A stretch of DNA of 64,000 nt from Blastococcus colisei. GTDB taxonomy: Bacteria > Actinomycetota > Actinomycetes > Mycobacteriales > Geodermatophilaceae. Positions 1-8,418 of the stretch are shown piece by piece. The notes below the pieces were generated by a model. That model was not told where the DNA came from. It searched no databases and saw only the letters and a list, made by a program, of their open reading frames with translations. Each line of letters begins with the position of its first letter. Positions within the stretch are counted from its first letter, which is position 1. A program made the translations under genes and the position numbers. The DNA is taken from contig NZ_VFQE01000001.1 in the NCBI RefSeq assembly GCF_006717095.1, positions 1,736,001 through 1,800,000 on the forward strand, read 5' to 3'.

Positions 1-499
1 GGATGGTGCGACCGGAGTCGGCCATCGCCCGGGTGATGGCCTGGCGGATCCACCACGTGGCGTAGGTCGAGAACTTGAAGCCCTTGGTGTAGTCGAACTT
101 CTCGACCGCGCGGATCAGGCCGACGTTCCCTTCCTGGATGAGGTCCAGGAACGTCATGCCGTGGCCGGTGTAGCGCTTGGCCACGGAGACGACGAGCCGG
201 AGGTTGGCCTCCAGCAGGTGCGCCTTGGCGGCCTTGCCGTCGATGGCGAGGGTCTTGTAGTCCCGCTTCTTGGCGGGGGTGAGGTCCGGCTTCTCGGCGA
301 GGAGGCGCCCGGCGTAGAGGCCGGCCTCGATCCGCTTGGCGAGCTCGACCTCCTGCTCGGCGGTCAGCAGCGCGGTCTTGCCGATGGTGTTGAGGTACAC
401 GCGCACCAGGTCGGTGGACACCAGGCCAGTGGTGTCGGGCTCACGCCGCGGTGAGCGCACCTCGAGGGTGTCGTTGGGGGAAGACTGCAGCAGCGTCAC
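1..499 (-). CDS. sigB: RNA polymerase sigma factor, SigB type (partial)
   Basis: Only the N-terminal 166 codons are inside the window; the gene runs off the left edge. The translation begins [14 protein letters not shown] at a GTG and quickly enters sigma region 1.2 ([19 protein letters not shown]) and then region 2, with [39 protein letters not shown] and [17 protein letters not shown], the core-binding, -10-recognition and melting segments. It lacks the long N-terminal extension of the principal sigma factor encoded at 39758-41143, which is how mycobacterial SigB differs from SigA, so I call it SigB rather than SigA. Family knowledge: SigB serves stationary phase and stress. A possible SigR/SigH/SigE-type promoter lies about 150 bp upstream. 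The C-terminal regions 3 and 4 cannot be judged. Confidence 0.85.
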   Translation of the reverse strand, partial: MTLLQSSPNDTLEVRSPRREPDTTGLVSTDLVRVYLNTIGKTALLTAEQEVELAKRIEAGLYAGRLLAEKPDLTPAKKRDYKTLAIDGKAAKAHLLEANLRLVVSVAKRYTGHGMTFLDLIQEGNVGLIRAVEKFDYTKGFKFSTYATWWIRQAITRAMADSGRTI

Positions 500-646
500 G
501 ATGGGTCTTCGTCCTTGCCTTCGGTTCGGATGCATCCGCCGCGTCTTCGCGGGCCGTAGCGGTGCATCCAGGCGTCAAGTGCGGGCGGTGTCCGGGTTCT
601 CCGGACCGGTCCCTGCCTCTTCTGTCCGATGTGGTACGCCCTGCAC

Positions 647-673
647 AACGGCTCGGACGGGGTCCCGTGTTCC
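647..673 (-). promoter_or_regulatory. candidate ECF-type (SigR/SigH/SigE-like) promoter of sigB
   Basis: On the minus strand GGAAC (673-669) is followed 19 bases later by GTT (649-647). This matches the GGAAY-N18/19-GTT architecture known for thiol-stress and envelope-stress ECF sigma factors in actinobacteria, which are known to drive sigB in mycobacteria. It would give a leader of roughly 140 nt before the GTG at 499. Such short motifs occur by chance in GC-rich DNA, so the placement upstream of sigB is the main support. Confidence 0.35.
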
Positions 674-753
674 ACGATTCGGTCGTTCACAGCAAACCGA
701 CAGGGAGTGTCTTCGGTCACCCACGCATACCCGCCCGGGCGTCCCGTCTCACC

Positions 754-1221
754 TCATGAGGGACGCGAGTGTGGTTCTCCGACCTCCAGCAGCAGCGTCA
801 TCGGGCCCTCGTTGACCGACGACACCCGCATCCGGGCGCCGAAGACCCCGGTCGCGACGGTGCACCCGCGACGTCGCAGTTCGGCGCAGACCTCGTCGAC
901 CAGCGGCTCGGCCACTTCCCCCGGAGCGGCGTCCTGCCACGAGGGACGGCGCCCCTTGCGGGTGTCGGCGTAGAGGGTGAACTGGCTGACCACGAGCACA
1001 GGAAGCCCCAGGTCCGCGGCCGAGACCTCTCCGTCGGGGCCGGGGAAGATGCGCAGCTCGTGGATCTTGCGGGCCAGCGCCCGGGCGGTTCCCGTGTCGT
1101 CGCCGTGGGTCGCTCCGACCAGTGACAGCAGTCCCGGTCCGATCTCGCCGACGACGACCTCATCAACGGTTACAGCCGCTGTACTGACCCTGCTGACCAC
1201 CGCGCGCACCAAGCCATTCAA
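754..1221 (-). CDS. dtd: D-aminoacyl-tRNA deacylase
   Basis: Dtd hydrolyses D-aminoacyl-tRNAs (and Gly-tRNA-Ala) as a chiral proofreading enzyme in the cytoplasm. The 155-residue product has the usual family length and both active-site signatures: [17 protein letters not shown] in the middle and the C-terminal NEGPMTLLL (the Gly-cisPro motif region). The family normally begins MRAVVQRV; here the match starts at VRAVVSRVS, so a GTG at 1209 is an alternative start to the ATG at 1221. It is a stand-alone gene, transcribed in the same direction as sigB, with 254 bases between its stop and the sigB start. Confidence 0.93.
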   Translation of the reverse strand: MNGLVRAVVSRVSTAAVTVDEVVVGEIGPGLLSLVGATHGDDTGTARALARKIHELRIFPGPDGEVSAADLGLPVLVVSQFTLYADTRKGRRPSWQDAAPGEVAEPLVDEVCAELRRRGCTVATGVFGARMRVSSVNEGPMTLLLEVGEPHSRPS

Positions 1222-1264
1222 CCGGACAGTGGCCGACGGCGAGCTGGTCGAGGGTGCGCTCGAG

Positions 1265-1981
1265 TCACGCCCGGAGGAAGGCCTCGGCGAGTCCGGCCGG
1301 CTGGGTGAAGCAGGCCTCGTGGCTGCCGGGTGCGGGCTGGACGGGCACGCCGAGCCGCTCGGCGAACCGCGCCCAGCCGTACTCGCCGGGCGGCAGCGCG
1401 ACGTCGTGTTCGCTGAGCACGTAGGCCAGTGGCACCCCGAGCTGGTCCGGCTCGATCGGGTCCACGATCTCGGTGAAGTACTGGTACGGCTGGGGCACCA
1501 TCAGCGAGTGGACGATGCGCTGTGCCTCCTCGGCGGCGTCGTTCATGAACGCCGCCTGCCAGACCTCGAAGGGCAGGGCCACCGAGTTGTCGCCGGACGC
1601 CTCGGCCAGCGAGGCGAACAGCTGCTGGTACTGGGGCGGGACCTCGTCGTGCAGTGACCGGCCGGCGGCCGGGACGAAGGCGCTCCAGTAGACGACCTTG
1701 CGGAGCCGGGATGCGAGCGCTGGGGCCGCGCCGGTGATGGGGTAGCCGCCCCAGCTGTGCCCCACCAGCGTCACGTCCTGCAGGTCCTCGCGCTCGACGA
1801 GCTCGACGATCGCGCGGACCACGTCGGACAGGGAGTGCCGGGTCCGGTCGTCACCGTCGGCCAGTCCGGGCAGCGTGGGCGTGTGGACGGTGTGGCCGGC
1901 GGCGCGCAGGTGCTCGGCGACGGGGTGCCAGGCCCAACCGCCGTGCCAGGCGCCGGTGACGAGGACGAAGGGTGCGGACAT
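1265..1981 (-). CDS. alpha/beta hydrolase, hydroxynitrile lyase/methyl-ester hydrolase type
   Basis: The 238-residue cytoplasmic protein has a complete catalytic triad: nucleophile Ser76 in VGHSWGG, Asp193 in SEHDVALP and His221 in GSHEACF. The opening [21 protein letters not shown] and the compact length are typical of the branch that contains plant methylesterases (SABP2/MES), hydroxynitrile lyases and bacterial EstC-type esterases. It lies 51 bases downstream of the maleylpyruvate isomerase gene on the same strand, after a GAGGAG ribosome site, so it may be the last cistron of the salicylate/gentisate operon. Inference: it could release salicylate from methyl salicylate or another ester. 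Exact substrate unknown; a general esterase role is the safe reading. Confidence 0.8.
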   Translation of the reverse strand: MSAPFVLVTGAWHGGWAWHPVAEHLRAAGHTVHTPTLPGLADGDDRTRHSLSDVVRAIVELVEREDLQDVTLVGHSWGGYPITGAAPALASRLRKVVYWSAFVPAAGRSLHDEVPPQYQQLFASLAEASGDNSVALPFEVWQAAFMNDAAEEAQRIVHSLMVPQPYQYFTEIVDPIEPDQLGVPLAYVLSEHDVALPPGEYGWARFAERLGVPVQPAPGSHEACFTQPAGLAEAFLRA

Positions 1982-2032
1982 GGTGTGCTCCTCTGCGTGG
2001 ACGGCTGACGCCGGGGTTGGCGACCGTGGTTG

Positions 2033-2719
2033 TCACAGCCAGGTGGGGAGCGGGGAGTCGCGGTCTGCCGTCGACCGGGCGAGGCTGCGCCGTCCGGTGA
2101 CCCAGGCCGCGACGTCGGCGAGGTCGCCGGTCGCCGTCGCCGGGCCGGCGCCCCAGTCGCGGGTGCCGGTGGTGAACCGGACGCCCGGGGTCTGGTCGCG
2201 CCGCTGCCAGGTTCGCGTCACGTCGTCGATCAGTTCGGTGAGGACGTCGTCCGGGACGTGCCCGAAGCCCAGGCCTGCGTCGAGGTCGACCGCGTGCACC
2301 CACACCTCGCGGCAGCGCATCCAGGGCACCTCCGAGGCCGTCACGGTGCGGCCCTGCGCCGTGCGGACCTCGGCGGTCCAGGCCTCCTCCGGCATCCCGC
2401 GCACGGCAGTCGCCAGCCGCCGCCCGGCCGCCCGGCAGTCGGCGACGAGGTCGGCGGCCGGCAGCGAGGCGGTCTCGGCGATGGCCGCGTCCCGCGCTGC
2501 CGCAGACGCATACATGGGGGTCGCCTCGCCGGTGCGTGCCCAGGTCAGGAGGTTGACCAGGGCGTCGGCGTTGCGGGCGACGTGTGCGACGACGGTCCGC
2601 CGCGGCCAACCCGGGAGGAGGGACGGCCCGTCGAGGTCGGGCTCGGGAAGGCGGTCGAGCGCGGTGGCGAAGAAGGCCTCGCCGTGCTCCCACCAGCCGA
2701 GCGTTCCCGGCGCGCTCAC
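2033..2719 (-). CDS. mycothiol-dependent maleylpyruvate isomerase family protein
   Basis: The 228-residue product fits the MDMPI fold (DinB-like four-helix bundle plus C-terminal domain). Zn-ligand candidates are the His of VVAHVARNADALVN and the Glu/His of REVWVHAVDLDAG, the pattern of Corynebacterium glutamicum maleylpyruvate isomerase. That enzyme uses mycothiol to turn maleylpyruvate into fumarylpyruvate, the step after gentisate ring cleavage. The GTG start overlaps the stop of the fumarylpyruvate hydrolase gene by one base (TAGTG). The neighbours before and after it in the pathway are both adjacent, so the general family name can be narrowed to this reaction with good confidence. Confidence 0.85.
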   Translation of the reverse strand: MSAPGTLGWWEHGEAFFATALDRLPEPDLDGPSLLPGWPRRTVVAHVARNADALVNLLTWARTGEATPMYASAAARDAAIAETASLPAADLVADCRAAGRRLATAVRGMPEEAWTAEVRTAQGRTVTASEVPWMRCREVWVHAVDLDAGLGFGHVPDDVLTELIDDVTRTWQRRDQTPGVRFTTGTRDWGAGPATATGDLADVAAWVTGRRSLARSTADRDSPLPTWL

Positions 2720-3552
2720 TACCCGGCCACGCAGGTGTTGCGGCACTCGCCGAGCCCGGCGATGGACGTGGTGAGCACCTGGCCCGGCTGCAGGTAGCGC
2801 GGCGGCGTGCGGGCGTGGCCGACCCCGCCTGGCGTGCCGGTGGAGATGATGTCGCCGGGCCGCAGGGTGACCATCGTGGAGACGTACTCGATCAGGGCGA
2901 CGGGATCGAAGAGCAGGTCGGCGGTGGTGTCCTGCTGCACCGTCTCCCCGTCGATCTTCGTGCTGATCTCCAGCGACGGTCGGACCCCGCCGGCCAGTTC
3001 GTCGGGGGTGACGAGGTAGGGGCCGAGTGGGGTGGTCGCCTCCCAGTTCTTGCCCTGCAGCCATTCCTTGGTCCGGAACTGCCAGTCGCGGCAGGTGACG
3101 TCGTTGAGCACCGCGAAGCCGGCGATGGCGCGCTCGGCGTCGGCGCCGCGGGCGCGACGGACCGGCGTGCCGATGACGACGGCGAGCTCGCACTCCCAGT
3201 CGAAGGCGTCGGTCTCCGGTGGCCTGACGATGTCGTCGTTGGCCCCGACGAGGGTGTCGGCGACCTTGGAGAACAGCGTCGGGTACTCGGGTAGGTCGCG
3301 GCCCATCTCGAGGATGTGGGTGCGGTAGTTCAGCCCGACGCACACGATCTTGCCGGGGTGGGGGACGACCGGGGCGAACGCCGCGCCCCTGACCTCGCGC
3401 ACCGGCTCGGTGGCGGCGGCGGCCCGCTCGGTCCAGGCCGGATCGGCGAGGAAGGCGCCGAGGTCGGGCGCACCGAGGTCGACGAGGACGTCGTCCTCGA
3501 CCCGGACGGCGCGGGTGGTGCCCTCCAGGGTCCGGATCGTCGCCAGCCTCAC
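2719..3552 (-). CDS. fumarylpyruvate hydrolase (FAH family)
   Basis: The 277-residue enzyme belongs to the fumarylacetoacetase family. Metal-binding residues are visible as Glu120 and Glu122 in DWECELAVVIG and Asp151 in VLNDVTCRDWQ, preceded by KIVCVGLNYRTH and followed by GDIISTGTPGGVG. In gentisate catabolism this family hydrolyses fumarylpyruvate to fumarate and pyruvate, which enter central metabolism. The GTG start overlaps the stop of the gentisate dioxygenase gene (GTGA), so translation is coupled. FAH proteins acting on acylpyruvates in homoprotocatechuate pathways look alike; the gentisate dioxygenase and isomerase neighbours decide the substrate. Confidence 0.87.
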   Translation of the reverse strand: MRLATIRTLEGTTRAVRVEDDVLVDLGAPDLGAFLADPAWTERAAAATEPVREVRGAAFAPVVPHPGKIVCVGLNYRTHILEMGRDLPEYPTLFSKVADTLVGANDDIVRPPETDAFDWECELAVVIGTPVRRARGADAERAIAGFAVLNDVTCRDWQFRTKEWLQGKNWEATTPLGPYLVTPDELAGGVRPSLEISTKIDGETVQQDTTADLLFDPVALIEYVSTMVTLRPGDIISTGTPGGVGHARTPPRYLQPGQVLTTSIAGLGECRNTCVAG

Positions 3553-4688
3553 CGGTCCACCGCCGCGCGGTCCAGGTGCAGGGCCTCGAAGATCGGCGTG
3601 TCGCTGAACCGGAACAGATCGAGAGCGCCGGAGTCGGAGTCCGAGCTGCCGGCCTCCGATCGCACCGACAGCGGCTGCCAGGAGGGGACGACGAACAGGT
3701 CGCCGCGGCTCACGCTCCACGAGCTGTCGCCGACGGTCACCGTGCCGCTGCCGTCGAACACCTGGTAGACCGACGAGCCGGCCTCGCGGCGTGGGGCGGT
3801 CTCGGTGCCGCGGCGGACGCGGTGCAGCTCGGCGCGGATGGTGGGCAGGACGTCGCCGCCGGTGGTCGGGTTGGTGTAGCGGACCGCGGCGTGGCCGGGC
3901 TCGACGGTGCCGGGGTGCCCCTCGGCCTCCAGCTCCAACTGGTCGGTCAGCGCGGCGTCGGTGTCGGCCCACCGGTAGTTCAGCAGCGGAGTGCCGACGG
4001 TGGCGCCGGGGGCCGACACCGGGCGCAGGCCGGGGTGGCCCCACAGCCGCTGGGAGCGGGAGCGCTCCGGCGTGGTCCGCTCCTCGTCGCTGATCGCCTC
4101 CCGGCCGAACTCGAAGAACTGGGACTCGGCGTTGTACTGGAACGGGATGTCCAGCCCGTCGATCCAGGCCATGGGCCGGTCGGCGGCGTTGTGGTGCGCG
4201 TGCCAGTTCCAGCCGGCCTGCGGCAGGAAGTCACCGCGCCTCATCGGCACGGGGTCGCGGCCGACGACGGTCCACACGCCCTCGCCCTCGACGACGAACC
4301 GGAACGCGTGCTGGGTGTGCCGGTGCTCGGGGGCGTTCTCGCCGGGCATCAGGTACTGGATCGCGGCCCACAGCGTGGGCGTGGCGTAGGGCTTGCCGCC
4401 CAGGGCAGGGTTGGCCAGCGCGATGGCGCGGCGCTCGCCGCCGCGGCCCACCGGGACCAGGTGGCCGGCCTGGTCGGCCAGCTGCAGGAGGTTCTGCCAC
4501 CGCCACACGTGCGGGACGGCGCGGGACCGCGGGTGCACCGGCATGAGATCGCCGATCTCGGTCCACAGCGGGATCAGCAGCTCCTGCTCGAAGCCGCGGT
4601 ACAGCTGCTCGAGCTCGGGCGTCGGCGTCGGCTGGTCCGGCGCGTCGACGGCGGTCAGCGAGACGGGCGAGGCGAGGTCCTGGGTCAT
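3549..4688 (-). CDS. gentisate 1,2-dioxygenase
   Basis: A 379-residue bicupin Fe(II) dioxygenase that opens gentisate (2,5-dihydroxybenzoate) to maleylpyruvate. The N-terminal cupin has PEHRHTQHAFRFVVEGEG with iron ligands His122 and His124 and a further WHAH motif (His163, His165); the second cupin is the SSVYQVFDGSGTVTVGDSSW...GDLFVVPSW stretch. Length and motifs match SdgD/GDO enzymes. I start it at the ATG at 4688 because this overlaps the upstream ligase stop in an ATGA; an in-frame upstream extension to 4808 lies inside the ligase gene and has no homologous look. Neighbours supply both the preceding and following pathway steps. Confidence 0.92.
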   Translation of the reverse strand: MTQDLASPVSLTAVDAPDQPTPTPELEQLYRGFEQELLIPLWTEIGDLMPVHPRSRAVPHVWRWQNLLQLADQAGHLVPVGRGGERRAIALANPALGGKPYATPTLWAAIQYLMPGENAPEHRHTQHAFRFVVEGEGVWTVVGRDPVPMRRGDFLPQAGWNWHAHHNAADRPMAWIDGLDIPFQYNAESQFFEFGREAISDEERTTPERSRSQRLWGHPGLRPVSAPGATVGTPLLNYRWADTDAALTDQLELEAEGHPGTVEPGHAAVRYTNPTTGGDVLPTIRAELHRVRRGTETAPRREAGSSVYQVFDGSGTVTVGDSSWSVSRGDLFVVPSWQPLSVRSEAGSSDSDSGALDLFRFSDTPIFEALHLDRAAVDR

Positions 4689-6379
4689 GACAGAGCGTCC
4701 TCTCGTGCGGTGAGGCGGTGGGCGATGTCCTCGCGCAGCGCCTTCTTGTCGATCTTTCCGACCTTGGTGGTGGGCAGTTCGGCGACGATCTCGAGGTGTT
4801 CGGGCCACTTGTACGTGGCGACGCCGGCGGCGGCCATGGACTGCCGGAGGTCATCGAGGGCCAGCGTGGCGTCGGGCTTCAGGACGGCGAACAGGCAGAC
4901 CCGCTCGCCCAGCACGGCGTCGGGCATGGCGACGGCTGCGACGGAGGCGACCTGGGGGAGCTGGTAGGCGAGGTTCTCGACCTCCTCGGCGCTGATCTTC
5001 TCGCCGCCACGGTTGATCATGTCCTTGTCCCGGCCCTCCACGACGAGGTTGCCGTCGGGACGGCGCCGGACGATGTCGCCGCTGCGGTACCAGCCGTCGG
5101 CGGTGAAGGCGCGGGCGTTCTGCTCGGGCGCGCGGTAGTAGCCGCGGGGCGTGTACGGGCCGCGGGTGAGCAGCGCGCCGGGCTCGCCGTCGGCGACGTC
5201 CTGGTCGAGCTCGTCGACGACGCGGACCTCGTCGCCCTCGCTCATCGGCCGGCCCTGCGTGCTGCAGATGACGTCCTCGGGGTCGTCGAGGCGGGTGTAG
5301 TTGAGCAGGCCCTCGGCCATGCCGAACACCTGCTGCAGCGTGCAGCCGAGTACCGGGCGGACGGTGCGGGCCACCTCGTCGGCCAGCCGGGCGCCGCCGA
5401 CCTGGAGCAGTTGCAGGGTTCCGAGGTCCTGCGCGCCCACCTCGGCGGCGTGGGCGAGCCAGCGCTGGGCGACCGCCGGTACCGCCGCGGTGACGGTGAC
5501 CCCTTCGCCGGCGATCGTGGCGAAGGCCCGCTCGGGCTCGGGAGAGGGCAGCATGACCACCCGGCCGCCGGTGAGCAGGGTGCCGAGGATCCCGGGGCAG
5601 GCCAGCGGGAAATTGTGCGAGGCGGGCAGCGACACCAGGTAGACCGAGTCGGGACCCATGCCGCACAGCTCGGCGCTGGCGCGGGCGTTGTAGGCGTAGT
5701 CGTCGTGGGTGCGGGCGATCAGCTTCGGCAGGCCGGTGGTGCCGCCGGAGAGCAGGAAGACGGCAACCGACCGGCTCGACGGCTGGTCGGCGTCCCACCG
5801 CTCGCGGGACGCCCGGGCGTCCGCGGACTCGGCGCAGAGCGTGGTCAGATCGACCTGGCCGGGGCGGACCTGGTCACCGACCACCAGGATCCGGTCGAGG
5901 GTCCCCGACCCCTCGCGCAGCGCCTCGGCCATCGCCGCGTGGTCGAAGCCGCGCAGCGTGGCCGGCACGGCGAGCGCCGCCGCCTCGCTGTGCGCGGCCA
6001 GGTAGCCGATCTCGTGCTGCCGGTGCGCCGGCAGCGCCATCACCGGCACGATCCCGGCGCGCAGGCAGGCCAGGGTGAGGACGACGAACTGCCAGCAGTT
6101 GGGCAGCTGGACGACGATGCGGTCGTCCCTCTCCAGGCCGAGGTCGTCGACCAGGCGGGCCGCCAGCCCGTCGGCGCGTGCGGCCAGGGAGCGGTAGCTG
6201 AGCCGGACGTCCCCGTCGACGAGCGCGATGGCGTCGGGGTGCGCGTCGGCGGCCGCCATCAGCTCGGCGCCCAGGGCCACCCCCCGCCACCACCCCCGCT
6301 CGGCGTAGCTGCGAGCGTCCTGCTCGGGCCAGGGGACGACCCCCTCGGCGATCGGGGGAACGGTGCGGCTGCCGGTCAT
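4685..6379 (-). CDS. aryl-AMP/CoA ligase, probable salicylyl-CoA ligase (SdgA-like)
   Basis: The 564-residue ANL-superfamily enzyme resembles 2,3-dihydroxybenzoate-AMP ligases (EntE/DhbE). Visible motifs are VVQLPNCWQFV, the P-loop-like LLSGGTTGLPKLIARTH, the adenylate motif WYRSGDIVRRRPDG, NRGGEKISAEEVE, and the C-terminal catalytic Lys in TKVGKIDKKAL. In Streptomyces sp. WA46 an EntE-like enzyme (SdgA) makes salicylyl-CoA from salicylate, ATP and CoA. The same neighbours (SdgC-like hydroxylase, gentisate dioxygenase) are present here, and no aryl carrier protein or NRPS is nearby, so a catabolic salicylyl-CoA ligase is preferred over siderophore biosynthesis. Its start overlaps the upstream gene (ATGA). 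Confidence 0.82.
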   Translation of the reverse strand: MTGSRTVPPIAEGVVPWPEQDARSYAERGWWRGVALGAELMAAADAHPDAIALVDGDVRLSYRSLAARADGLAARLVDDLGLERDDRIVVQLPNCWQFVVLTLACLRAGIVPVMALPAHRQHEIGYLAAHSEAAALAVPATLRGFDHAAMAEALREGSGTLDRILVVGDQVRPGQVDLTTLCAESADARASRERWDADQPSSRSVAVFLLSGGTTGLPKLIARTHDDYAYNARASAELCGMGPDSVYLVSLPASHNFPLACPGILGTLLTGGRVVMLPSPEPERAFATIAGEGVTVTAAVPAVAQRWLAHAAEVGAQDLGTLQLLQVGGARLADEVARTVRPVLGCTLQQVFGMAEGLLNYTRLDDPEDVICSTQGRPMSEGDEVRVVDELDQDVADGEPGALLTRGPYTPRGYYRAPEQNARAFTADGWYRSGDIVRRRPDGNLVVEGRDKDMINRGGEKISAEEVENLAYQLPQVASVAAVAMPDAVLGERVCLFAVLKPDATLALDDLRQSMAAAGVATYKWPEHLEIVAELPTTKVGKIDKKALREDIAHRLTAREDALS

Positions 6380-8418
6380 GGACGGACCTCCCTGCCCAGG
6401 GTCAGGACGGCGTCGAGCGCGAGCAGCCCGTCGGCGGTCACGCGCAGCGGGTTGATCTCCACGTCGTCGACGTGGGGATGGGTGACGAGCAGGTCACCGA
6501 GGGCGGCCAGCACTCTGCCCAGGGCCGCTCGGTCGGCGACCGGGCCGCCGCGGAAGCCGTCGAGGAGGGCCCGGCCGCTCAGCTCGTCGGCGAGCGCGCC
6601 GGCGTCCTCGGCGGTCACCGGGGCCGGGGTGATGGCGACGTCTGCCAACGCCTCGGCGACCACGCCGCCCAGGCCGACCAGTACGACCGGCCCGAAGACG
6701 GGGTCCCGGGACGCCCCCACGATGAGGTCGACGCCGGCCGGAGCCATCGCCTCGACCAGGAAGCGAGTGGCCCCGATGGCCTCGAGTGCCTCGAGGGCGT
6801 CGTCCAGACCGGCGGCGTCCCGGATGCCCAGGTGCACGCCTCCGACGTCGGACTTGTGGGTGACCGCGGCGTCGAGCACCTTGACCGCGAGCGGGCCCGG
6901 CAGCTCGGCCAGCGCCCGGTGCGCCGCGGCCCGGTCCGAGCAGGGCCGCCGGGGCGGCGTCGCGATGCCGAGCTGTTCGAGGACGGTCTTGGCCTCGTCC
7001 TCGTCGAGGTCGCGCTGCGGCACGGTCGCCCGCATCGGCGGGCGCGGTCCGTCGATGCGCCGTCGGCTCCGGGCGCGCGCGTCGTCGACCAGGGCGGTGA
7101 CGGCGACGGTGAGCGCGGTGGGGCCGTCCACGGCGGGGACGCCGTGCTTCCGCAGCGCCTGCCGCTGCGGCAGCACCTGGTCCGCCGGGCCGCCCAGCCC
7201 GACGACGACCGGTCCGGCGCTCGCGGACTCCACGGTGGCCGGAAGGTCCAGCGCGTCCGGCTCGGAGAGGGCGTAGACGCTGACGAGGTCGATCCCCGCA
7301 TCGGCGGCGACCGTGGAGAGCACCCGACCGAAGGAGGGATCCGGGCGGCCGGTGTCGACCGGGTTGGCCTGGTACGTCAGCGGTGGCAGCAGGTCGGCGA
7401 GCGCCGTCCGGGTCGCCTGGGCCAATGGTGGGACGGCGACGCCACGTCCGCGCAGCCCGTCGACGTGCAGCAACCCGGGCCCGGCCTGCGCAGTGACCAC
7501 CCCGACGCCGGGGTCGGGGCAGGGATCCAACCGCACCGCGGACAGGGCGATGAGCGCGTCCACCAGCTGGCGCTCGTCGTCGACGAGCACCGCACCGGCG
7601 GCCCGGAGCGCGGCACGGGTGGTGCGCCAGGAGGTGGCCAGCGCGCCGGTGTGCGAGCGGGCGAATTCCGCGACATCGTTGCGGCCGACGACCAGGGCGA
7701 CGACCGGCTTGTGCACCGTGAGCGCCCGGAGCGCGTCCACGAGCGCGGGTCCGTCGGTCACCGACTCCACGTGCAGTCCCACCGCCCGGGTGGCGTCGTC
7801 CTCGGCCAGGTGGGTGAGCACCTCCGCGGCGGTGACGTCGACGGCGTTGCCCAGGCCGACCGCGAGGGAGGCGCCGAGGTCGGCGTCGGCGAGCAGGAAG
7901 GCCAGCGCGTGGTTCATCCCGCCGCTGGCCGCGACGACGGCCACCGGGCCGGCGGGCACCGCGGCCGCGCCGGGGACGAAGGAGGCGGTCAGGTCGCGGG
8001 ACGGGACGAGGAAGCCGGAGGTGTTCGGGCCGAGCAGCGCGACGCCGGCGTCCCGGGCCGCCGCGAGCAGGTCCTGCTGGTACCCGGTCCCGCGACCGCC
8101 GGCCTCGGCGTACCCGCCCGAGCAGACCAGCGCTGCCCGCACCCCGGCCCGACCCGCGTCGGCCAGTGCCTGTGCGGAGACCGCCGCCGGCACGCAGAGC
8201 ACCGCCAGGTCGAGGGGGTCGGGGGAGGCGGCGGCGGCGTCGGCGACGCCGGCGTACCGGCCGGCCGCCGGGTCGGCGTCGCGCGCGTTGACGCCGACGA
8301 CGGTGCCCGGGAACCGCGTCAGCGACCGTGCCATGACCGCGCCGAGCTTGCCGGGATCGCGCGAGGCGCCGACGACCACGATGCCGCGGGGTGCGAACAG
8401 CGGATCTAGCCGGCTCAC
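6376..8418 (-). CDS. acyl-CoA synthetase, ADP-forming (acetate-CoA ligase family)
   Basis: The 680-residue protein has the fused NDP-forming layout: an N-terminal CoA-binding Rossmann domain (GIVVVGASRDPGKLG), succinyl-CoA-ligase-like domains (VAVVAASGGMNHALAF; TGALATSW, where the His in ARSHTGALA is the likely phosphohistidine), and a C-terminal ATP-grasp domain (KVLDAAVTHKSDVGGVHLGI ... DVEINPLRV). Such enzymes make acyl-CoA from acid, CoA and ATP, giving ADP. It starts at a GTG overlapping the stop of the hydroxylase gene and ends overlapping the start of the AMP-forming ligase. Why an operon with an AMP-forming ligase needs a second CoA ligase is unclear: a different aromatic acid, or CoA recovery from gentisyl-CoA, are guesses. 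Confidence 0.85.
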   Translation of the reverse strand: MSRLDPLFAPRGIVVVGASRDPGKLGAVMARSLTRFPGTVVGVNARDADPAAGRYAGVADAAAASPDPLDLAVLCVPAAVSAQALADAGRAGVRAALVCSGGYAEAGGRGTGYQQDLLAAARDAGVALLGPNTSGFLVPSRDLTASFVPGAAAVPAGPVAVVAASGGMNHALAFLLADADLGASLAVGLGNAVDVTAAEVLTHLAEDDATRAVGLHVESVTDGPALVDALRALTVHKPVVALVVGRNDVAEFARSHTGALATSWRTTRAALRAAGAVLVDDERQLVDALIALSAVRLDPCPDPGVGVVTAQAGPGLLHVDGLRGRGVAVPPLAQATRTALADLLPPLTYQANPVDTGRPDPSFGRVLSTVAADAGIDLVSVYALSEPDALDLPATVESASAGPVVVGLGGPADQVLPQRQALRKHGVPAVDGPTALTVAVTALVDDARARSRRRIDGPRPPMRATVPQRDLDEDEAKTVLEQLGIATPPRRPCSDRAAAHRALAELPGPLAVKVLDAAVTHKSDVGGVHLGIRDAAGLDDALEALEAIGATRFLVEAMAPAGVDLIVGASRDPVFGPVVLVGLGGVVAEALADVAITPAPVTAEDAGALADELSGRALLDGFRGGPVADRAALGRVLAALGDLLVTHPHVDDVEINPLRVTADGLLALDAVLTLGREVRP

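Noticed and set aside
4685-6379. Siderophore-type 2,3-dihydroxybenzoate-AMP ligase
   Set aside because: Sequence similar, but no carrier protein or NRPS is present and the flanking genes degrade gentisate; the iron uptake operon is 20 kb away.
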